Source: Acrasis kona (taxonomy: Eukaryota; Heterolobosea; Eutetramitea; Acrasida; Acrasidae). From it: 46,932 nt of DNA. The notes under the pieces were generated by a model. The model did no database searches and was not told the origin of the DNA. It worked only from the letters and a program-made list of their open reading frames with translations. Shown here one piece after another: positions 40,920 through 46,932 of this stretch. The DNA lies in NCBI GenBank assembly GCA_026419775.2, contig JAOPGA020000960.1, positions 1 to 46,932 on the forward strand. Reading direction: 5' to 3'. The stretch's first letter is position 1; every line of letters starts with the position of its first letter. The translations under genes were made by a program, and so were the position numbers.

Positions 40920-41016
40920 GTTTTTGTTTTCCATTGAGTTCAGGTTCAGCATGTTGCTTGTGCACATCTTCTATTTCGTTAATGATTGACACAAAAGCAC
41001 AAAAAACTGTCTCGTC
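40920..41016. repeat. Exact 97-bp copy of Ras-like gene segment 38292-38388
   Basis: A perfect match to part of the last exon of the Ras-like gene, but here in non-coding DNA without the rest of that gene. Sequences diverge at once on both sides. Zero differences indicate a recent event or assembly artefact. Confidence 0.95.
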
Positions 41017-41283
41017 GGTCAAATTCTGTTCCCTGCTGGTTAAGCTTATTGGTTCGGTTCCCGATAGCTTTTGTACCTACTGTTGTTGTTTAAGCAAATA
41101 CTGGTTCGGTTCCCAGCTGACGTCATGTACACCACGACGTATGGTTGACTGTATTTCCATTGTAAACCAGCCAAAAATTAAAAAATAATTCTACATATGA
41201 AATGAACGGCGAAATATTGAAATAATGATTAGACTAAATCAGTACAACTTGGTTTATTTCAGTATGGTTAATTAACCTATACT

Positions 41284-41571
41284 TCATTTTTTTTTGTATT
41301 TGCCGTGGGTATCTTGGTATATGGCGAATTGAGTTTCCAAGTCCAAATCATCCTTTTTCATGGAGGTTCCACCCGGAATATGACTTGAAGAAGGAGTAGG
41401 AGGCGACTTAGAGGAGGATACGTCTTGAGGCTGCTTGTACTGATGTTGTTCAATATTAGCTTCACTGTCCCCTTGTCTTTTTTCTGGTGATGCAGAACTT
41501 TTAGCAGGATGCCCGACAACTTCGAAATTGAGGTCTTTGTTGTCATTTGATGGTATCGATCTTTTTGTCAT
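41284..41571 (-). CDS. Small disordered protein, 95 residues
   Basis: A 95-residue ATG frame, polar and rich in Ser, Pro, Lys, Gln and Asp (SSSKSPPTPSSSHIPGG in the middle), with a charged end (DDLDLETQFAIYQDTHGKYK). It lacks any domain I know. A tetranucleotide microsatellite abuts its 5' side. Real but fast-evolving, or chance, are both possible. Confidence 0.35.
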   Translation of the reverse strand: MTKRSIPSNDNKDLNFEVVGHPAKSSASPEKRQGDSEANIEQHQYKQPQDVSSSKSPPTPSSSHIPGGTSMKKDDLDLETQFAIYQDTHGKYKKK

Positions 41572-41580
41572 TTTATTGAT

Positions 41581-41628
41581 AATTAAATAAATAAATAAAT
41601 AAATAAATAAAATAAAATAAAATATTTA
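41581..41628. repeat. (AAAT)n/(AAAAT)n microsatellite
   Basis: Seven AAAT units followed by AAAAT units, just upstream of the 95-residue frame. A second, shorter AAAT tract lies at 41843-41860. Confidence 0.95.
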
Positions 41629-41686
41629 TTACCATTACCAAGCCCAAGACGTCAGAAACTTTGACGCTTTACACGGTATTAATTAT

Positions 41687-42335
41687 AACTTCCGGGAAGA
41701 CTTCTTTGCTGAGCCATCATTGAGCTTGGTCTTTTTAGTGCGTTCGTTGTTCGCCATTGTGGTGTCGCTGTCACTGTCGGGGATATTCTTCGTCCTCCTT
41801 GTTACTCTTTGACCTTCTCTTTGCTCCTCCCTTAAAAGTCTCAATAAATAAATAAATAAAAAGTACTTTTAATCAATACAAAAAGAATTTTTGGATTGGC
41901 GATGGGGAAGGCGAGGTAGTTGTTGGGATTCACTAGCCTGGCAGATGCAACGTCTAGAATTTGAGCTTGAATGGCTTCCAGATCTTCCTTGTGCTAGATA
42001 TATCGAAGTTAGGGGAATGAAAGATCTTTGCTCCTTCTTGTCATCTTTCTTGTCTTCTGTGGAGGGATCCAGCGCCTCCTCGTGGTCATCCTTCTCCGAT
42101 GGGGGTTGATCATGATCTTGATCTTGGTTATTGCGACGATTGTCTCTCGAATCTTATGTAGGTTTCTTTCGTTCAGGCGTTGAGTACATATCATGAACAT
42201 TTGTTTTTGAGTAAATTTTATAAGGTCTTGTTGGGTATTGTCGGAATCGTCTTCTTTCTCTTGTTTTTTGGTGTTCTGGGTCTTCGGGGATTTTGGATAT
42301 TTTATTGATAATTGACGTTTGACATATTGGGTCAC
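41687..42335 (-). pseudogene. Coding-like minus-strand fragments, no intact gene model
   Basis: Several adjoining open stretches on the minus strand look like protein but lie in different frames. They comprise a lysine-rich start at ~42335, an acidic stretch (HDQPPSEKDDHEEALDPSTE) around 42050-42110, a helical segment (HKEDLEAIQAQILDVASARL) at ~41920-42000, and a basic end at 41687-41840 (NNERTKKTKLNDGSAKKSSR) stopping with TAA. Between the third and fourth lies an AAAT microsatellite whose length changes would shift the frame. No GT donor links the second and third pieces. Best read as a decayed or badly resolved gene. Confidence 0.3.
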
Positions 42336-42500
42336 ATCAAATTAGATGATAATGATAAAGTCATTTGTCAACAACTATGCAAGAGAATTAGCGATGTTCT
42401 TGAGTCAGATAGAATGGGAATCAGAGATGCATAACATTTAGTCAAAGATCGTGACCTAACAATCACTTTACTAACCCACATAACATTGCTTGGAAAGTAA
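42312..42500 (+). pseudogene. Gene fragment with one in-frame TAA
   Basis: A 62-codon plus-strand frame reads as helical protein (VICQQLCKRISDVLESDRMG), is cut by TAA at 42432-42434, continues in frame as HLVKDRDLTITLLTHITLLG, then ends at TAA 42498. No start codon or splice site is evident at its beginning, so it is a relic. Family unknown. 42501-42667 holds nothing I can identify. Confidence 0.4.
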
Positions 42501-42667
42501 GTTTTTGGCGCTATCGTGCATACAGATACAAAGTCCTAATAAAAATTGAGAATCGCTCCTCCATTTATACCAAGGTGTTGAAAATCTATTGAATTTCTGA
42601 AAAGCCAAACAACCAAGGATGCTAAACAATAAATCCCTATTTTCACATCCAATGTTTATTATACGAT

Positions 42668-43189
42668 CTAGTATTTATAAGGATAATTTCCGCCAGAGAT
42701 ATCGAACTTCTTGCCGGTGAAGGTTCCCTTGACATCAAACTTCTTCACGTCGGAAATCTTCTTTGGCACGTATGACAACCCAGCAACTTTACCAGCCAGA
42801 TGGAGATTGTGATCCAAGTTCTCGTACCACATGTTGGCATCTCCGATCACGGACATGTACGTTCCACCCTTTCCTTCGACTCTTACTTCGAGTCCACAAA
42901 TCTCACTTACCATCTTCTTCCAAAGTGTAGGGTTGTTGAAATAAGTGACGGGAGTAGAGGAACCGTAGGCTTTAGACCAGGTCAAGAGGGGTAAGGATAC
43001 GATACCAGAGGTGACGTCGAACTTGTTGCCACACCACGTGCGGTCTTTCTCTCCACCAGTGAAAGGTGCAAATGCGGTGCCGTTCATATGGAAGTTAACT
43101 GGCCATGCGTGGTGAGGGACTTGGCCGTAAGTATGGTTAAAGCAAGCTGCGATGACTACGAATAGAACAGATAGGGTTGTGATGTTCAT
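42668..43189 (-). CDS. Secreted barwin/RlpA-like (double-psi beta-barrel) protein
   Basis: 173 residues from the ATG at 43189. A signal peptide (MNITTLSVLFVVIAACF) is followed by a compact domain. CGLEVRVEGKGGTYMSVIG and NLDHNLHLAGKVAGL match the pattern of double-psi barrels in RlpA, barwin and expansin-like proteins (CGK.V.V.G..G...V.V.D...DL....F.K.A). The barrel's usual catalytic or binding Asp region (DRCP) is replaced by GDANMWY, so cell-wall activity is uncertain. The same frame extends in open sequence to an ATG at 43447, but that would hide the signal peptide. 43190-43715 is otherwise without a gene. Confidence 0.7.
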   Translation of the reverse strand: MNITTLSVLFVVIAACFNHTYGQVPHHAWPVNFHMNGTAFAPFTGGEKDRTWCGNKFDVTSGIVSLPLLTWSKAYGSSTPVTYFNNPTLWKKMVSEICGLEVRVEGKGGTYMSVIGDANMWYENLDHNLHLAGKVAGLSYVPKKISDVKKFDVKGTFTGKKFDISGGNYPYKY

Positions 43190-43715
43190 TTTGTTTAGGC
43201 ACCAGCATTTTGATTTATTTAACCCCTCCATACTAGGGAAAATTTTACGCGTACTTTGTTTTGTAATGACTGTTTTAGACATGTCTGCATCGGTTACTTC
43301 TTTGTGAACAGTGTACTTCTTGTTGTTCATCGCCCTCTGATCTCTACTATATCTTCTAATATAGCTACACGTGTTACACAATGTGCACATAAAAGATGCA
43401 ATGTGAAGAAGAACAGCATCACCTTTATTTTTACCAGTTTTTTTCATATTCAGCGAGTGATATTGATAGCCTTACAAAAACAATCGATAATTCCGCTCCT
43501 CATTGCTCACCTTTGCAACGTTTCCCATCCTAAATCTTTCATAGTCGATCTGTATTGTGTATCAGAATATGCTATGTAAAGGAATTAGTTTTGAGTCGTT
43601 AATCCAAATTTCATGTAACGACTGCATTCTCGGACCTACGGCTACCCGAGTTGTCGAATAAATTTCTTTTGTAAAATGTTACTTCAACTTCATTACAACT
43701 GTTATCACACAACGA

Positions 43716-45194
43716 ATGCTATCACACAACACTTTCCCTTCGAACAAGCGCAAGAGAAACACAGTGTTTAAGAAGAAAAAGAGCGACTCTAGAAGAGCCA
43801 AACCTCACCCAAACAATGTTAAACCACCAGGGAACTACTATCTAGATAGCTTCGAAGACAGTTTTGTCGATACTCGCGTAACAGGAATGGGACGTATGTT
43901 ATCACTTCTGGATGACCAAAGCATTTCGAATATAATTGAATGTTTACCTGGAAGGGATCTCTCTACATTATCTTGCGTTAGCAAAGCATTCTACATTTAC
44001 TGTCAAGAAGAGGATCACTGGAAGCGATTGTGCATCAAAGAGTTTGTGGGCAGTTTCCAATTTGTTAAGAATTGGCAGCGCACATACAAAACAATGAAAC
44101 GCCCAAACCTCACATTCAAAACAGATCACATTGAAATAAGGGCAGATTTCTTCTATTCTGAGATTATGTATCACTCGTGGCGATGTCTCTCTGCCAATCT
44201 AACGCAGTGGTGTAAAAAAGACAATGTAGACAGAAGAGAGGCACTTAGCGTCCAAGATTTTGTCAAAGAATATGATATGGGCAACAAGCCAGTAGTCATT
44301 ACTGACGTTGTGACACAATGGCCCGCATTCAAGGATAAACTATGGACACGAGAACAGCTAGTGAAGGACCATGGGGATACCAAGTTTTACATTAATGCAG
44401 GAATGCACATGAAGTTGAAAGATTTTTTCACATACAGTTCGCAAGTCAATGAAGAAAATCCTGCTTATCTTTTTGATCCTAAATTCGGCGAAGAATGTCC
44501 TAAACTACTACAAGACTATCAAGTACCCAAATACTTTGAAGAAGATTTCTTTTCATGCCTGGAAGCGGAAAGACCAAATTATAGATGGTTCTTGGCCGGA
44601 CCCGCAAAGAGTGGTGCCACTTTTCACAAAGATCCAAATCACACATCAGCGTGGAATGCTTGTGTGACGGGTCACAAGAAATGGGTCATGTACCCTCCTC
44701 ACATCACACCTCCCGGAGTGTATCCAAGCGCCGATGGACTCGAAGTAACAGCGCCTATATCAATTGTTGAGTGGTTCCAAAACTTTTATGAGGATGATCG
44801 TGGAGATGACGATGATGAAGATGGAGCGAATCAAGATGGACAAAACAAGGACGCGCCAATAGAGTTTATACAAAGACCTGGAGATTTAGTTTACGTTCCG
44901 ACAGGTTGGTGGCATATTGTGTTGAACTTAGAAGAATGTATTGCTGTCACACATAACTTTTGTAACACACATAACATTCACAATGTGTCAAGATTTATTA
45001 GAACAAAGAATAGTGAAAAGTTGATTGATAAGTTTAGCGCTGCTATGAATAGACATTATCCTGATGTATGGAAGGATGTTAGCGATAAGGAAGAGAAGCG
45101 GCAGAGCGAAAATAAAAGTGCGAGAGTTGTATTCTGGGAGAAGTTGGAACAAACCCATGAAGATAAACCTTTTGTATTTGACTTTGGAGAATAA
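43716..45194 (+). CDS. F-box plus JmjC-domain oxygenase (JMJD6-like clade)
   Basis: 492 residues, intronless. A basic N-terminus (KRKRNTVFKKKK) suggests nuclear targeting. An F-box lies at ~63-105 (IIECLPGRDLSTLSCVSKAFY). A JmjC cupin follows: TREQLVKDHGDTKF, the Fe(II) ligands His304 and Asp306 in TFHKDPNHTSAWNAC, cosubstrate Lys322 in GHKKWVMYPP, and distal His400 in PGDLVYVPTGWWH. An acidic loop (~359-370) sits within the cupin. The F-box/JmjC pairing occurs in plants, fungi and protists and is related to JMJD6. It should be a 2-oxoglutarate-dependent hydroxylase or demethylase that may also join an SCF ubiquitin ligase. Substrate unknown. Confidence 0.92.
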   Translation: MLSHNTFPSNKRKRNTVFKKKKSDSRRAKPHPNNVKPPGNYYLDSFEDSFVDTRVTGMGRMLSLLDDQSISNIIECLPGRDLSTLSCVSKAFYIYCQEEDHWKRLCIKEFVGSFQFVKNWQRTYKTMKRPNLTFKTDHIEIRADFFYSEIMYHSWRCLSANLTQWCKKDNVDRREALSVQDFVKEYDMGNKPVVITDVVTQWPAFKDKLWTREQLVKDHGDTKFYINAGMHMKLKDFFTYSSQVNEENPAYLFDPKFGEECPKLLQDYQVPKYFEEDFFSCLEAERPNYRWFLAGPAKSGATFHKDPNHTSAWNACVTGHKKWVMYPPHITPPGVYPSADGLEVTAPISIVEWFQNFYEDDRGDDDDEDGANQDGQNKDAPIEFIQRPGDLVYVPTGWWHIVLNLEECIAVTHNFCNTHNIHNVSRFIRTKNSEKLIDKFSAAMNRHYPDVWKDVSDKEEKRQSENKSARVVFWEKLEQTHEDKPFVFDFGE

Positions 45195-45433
45195 ACCGTA
45201 TTTATTGTGCTTAGGAAATTTTGCAAGAAACTTGTTTTCTCTGACTCAGTGTGCTTCACGGTCGCAAATGTCCGTCAATGTCCGTCGAAATAATTCTTCG
45301 TATGTCGCTAACGTTTGTGAACAGAGATCGCTTCTTTCTTGTTGCTGTGAGTTCTTATATTGTTCTTCTCATTTGGCTAGTGAAATTGTAAAAACTAACA
45401 AGGGATAATGGTATTTTTCATCACTCCGCATAA

Positions 45434-45453
45434 TGGGCCAGAATTCTGGCCCA
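45434..45453. promoter_or_regulatory. 20-nt perfect palindrome with GGGCC half-sites
   Basis: TGGGCCAGAATTCTGGCCCA is a perfect inverted repeat. A further CGGGCC follows at ~45460. It lies 234 bp before the start of the right-edge ATPase gene and after the JmjC gene, so it may be a binding site of a dimeric factor or a hairpin. Function unknown. Confidence 0.4.
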
Positions 45454-45686
45454 CTAAATCGGGCCGAGACACATAAGGGCTTCGATTAATGGAATTATGT
45501 ATCACACCGTTCGTTACAAAATTAATGTGAAGTTCTCTTATAATGCTGAAGTAATGTTATTAAACGTTCCGAGCCCTAATTCATGGATGCATGTTCATTC
45601 AATATTGAATGTTATAATATCGGAATCAGGAATGTACACAAGTTGGCCAACCACGGCATGTCAATTCTGTCAACAATTTGTTCCAA

Positions 45687-46932
45687 ATGAACAAACGCAG
45701 TCGTGATGAATTCGATGAGATCGAGAGTACCTTCGCAGTTAAAGAAAAGTTAAAGTTAAACTACCACATTTATCCTGGCCTGTACATAAAGATGTTGCAG
45801 AGCTTTCATTCGAATTATAAAAATTTTCGAAGAGGACTAATAAGATGGAATGTGTCAAGTAGAGAGACCTTTCGCTCATTACTTCTGTGCTGTGCTGGCC
45901 AAATGTATGGTGTGGGAAAGACAAGGTATTTTTTTTTTGACCAGCCTCTAAGATTTATAGGTTTGGAACGGATATGACAAGTTCTGTAAGCGCCATGCTG
46001 GATGAGGAGAAGAACGGAAAAAGCCACTTCGACACAATTGAAGCCAAACAATTTGCTAAATTGATTTGCGACCCAGAGAAAACGCATTGTGCGGACATAC
46101 TCTTCGACTTGATGTCAGGGGAAGATGTCAGGGGCCGAAGTGAGTCTGATATTGTATTTCACATTATACTCAGAACATTTTCCGTGAATGAAGAACAATT
46201 TTCGGATTGGTTAAAACAAGAGGAGAGTAAAATTTCAGAGGGAGCAAAGGAAAGACAATATTACAAAAGATACTTTAAACTATTTAAACTTGCAGAGTAC
46301 ATTTTAAATATGAAGAAGAAGGAAATCATATTCATACACATGGATGAGATAGACTTGCTCATCCATTTAATTGACGATTCTCGCCAGATTAAGATGAGAG
46401 GAGAAGCAAAAAGGGATCTGTCGGAAGTAATCAGCGAAGGTCTCATTACAACAACATACAAAATATGGGATGCTCTAAACGCGATGATGTCAACAGGCGG
46501 AATGATGTTTTATTTGTCGGGTAGATCTCCGATCCTAAGCATGCTTGGGAGAGGTTTGTTCAATAGGTACTCTGCACAATCTCCTGGCCTAATTGCTACC
46601 ATTGATTTTCCACCGTTCACCAAATCAGTATTGAAACAGGTAATACTTCAGACTGCTGATTCTACAGGACATCCTCTATTTCAAAATTGCTTAGCAGAAG
46701 GAATTGATATATTTGTTGAGGAAGTGTTGAAATACACTCAGGGAATACCAATACAAGTCCACCATGTTGTGTTCGGGTTCATCTATAGTAGAACATTGTA
46801 TGACAGCGTGCCACCAACGCTTGAAAGCTTGAAGCGTTACTGCGAGAAGACTCAAATTGAAAAATTTAAAACAATACCAGGACTGCGGCTTTTAGTAACC
46901 CCCTCAGATCGTATTAATATTTATCAGTCACC
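45687..46932 (+). CDS. Large P-loop (STAND-like) ATPase, 3' end outside the window
   Basis: Exon 1 45687-45925, a 35-nt intron, and exon 2 from 45961 to the window edge give ~403 residues seen. Walker A is GQMYGVGKT (its final Arg codon is split by the intron), Walker B is IIFIHMDEID, and a sensor-like FYLSGRSP follows. After that comes a helical lid region with GLIATIDFPPFT. The layout, with long charged insertions between Walker A and B, resembles ATPase modules attached to Crinkler/RHS-type proteins in oomycetes, fungi and protists, but the C-terminus needed to decide is missing. A 69-residue frame at 45497-45706 overlaps its start in another frame and is not counted. Confidence 0.7.

Noticed and set aside
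39906-42434. TAA as a reassigned sense codon, suggested by two in-frame TAAs
   Set aside because: TAA terminates several solid genes here (m-AAA protease, cathepsin L, JmjC protein), so the cases are better explained as decayed genes.
45497-45706. 69-residue ATG frame before the ATPase gene
   Set aside because: Overlaps the ATPase start in another frame and has no recognised features; may be a chance frame or upstream ORF.

Overview
The window is nuclear DNA of a compact, AT-rich unicellular eukaryote. There are no operons or Shine-Dalgarno sites. I could place 23 spliceosomal introns by conserved protein frame; all are GT-AG, and 22 of the 23 are 34-47 nt long (one is 74 nt). Intergenic gaps are often under 200 bp. 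The gene set (split FANCL, NUP37, ORC4, RFT1, a PH-domain AGC kinase, cathepsin L, DPP8/9-like peptidase, DUF1115 protein, NACHT protein) fits a free-living amoeboid protist. Heterolobosea (Acrasis/Naegleria-like) is my best guess, but Amoebozoa cannot be excluded from sequence alone.

Left part (1-8.1 kb). A partial gene with a basic N-terminus and a two-unit polyubiquitin gene, with a heat-shock-element palindrome upstream, are followed by about 3.3 kb of gene-poor DNA. This holds two identical intron-bearing tRNA-Gln(TTG) genes, a decayed third copy, a dispersed ~95-bp repeat and a 29-bp minisatellite. An NLR-like NACHT gene follows. Diverged copies of one ~140-170-bp sequence flank it, and its 35-residue C-terminal repeats stop abruptly. 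A tRNA-Pro(TGG) with about 10 extra bases in the D-loop closes the region.

Central housekeeping block (8.1-39 kb). In order: FrnE/DsbA oxidoreductase, mitochondrial m-AAA protease, ORC4, a 7TM protein, a 1423-residue coiled-coil protein, a multi-membrane-segment protein fused to a GT61-type glycosyltransferase, RFT1, a small basic protein, a PKB/Akt-like kinase with an unphosphorylatable hydrophobic motif, a second coiled-coil protein, cathepsin L, a mitochondrial carrier, an S9B dipeptidyl peptidase, a GPI-anchor-type surface protein, two small spliced unknown genes, a stand-alone DUF1115 protein, FANCL, NUP37 and a degenerate Ras-like GTPase. Convergent pairs can be very tight (GT61 fusion/RFT1, 38 bp), as can tandem pairs (m-AAA/ORC4, 31 bp).

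Right part (39-46.9 kb). A decayed patch comes first: a small gene with one in-frame TAA, the RNase H plus zinc-knuckle tail of a LINE-type retrotransposon, an exact 97-bp copy of the 3' end of the Ras-like gene, tetranucleotide microsatellites and coding-like fragments. A secreted barwin/RlpA-like protein, an F-box+JmjC oxygenase and the 5' part of a large P-loop ATPase run to the window end.

The most notable items are the membrane/GT61 fusion, the PKB-like kinase lacking its hydrophobic-motif phosphosite, the NACHT locus with duplicated flanks, the unusual tRNA-Pro, and the duplicated Ras-gene tail next to a LINE remnant.
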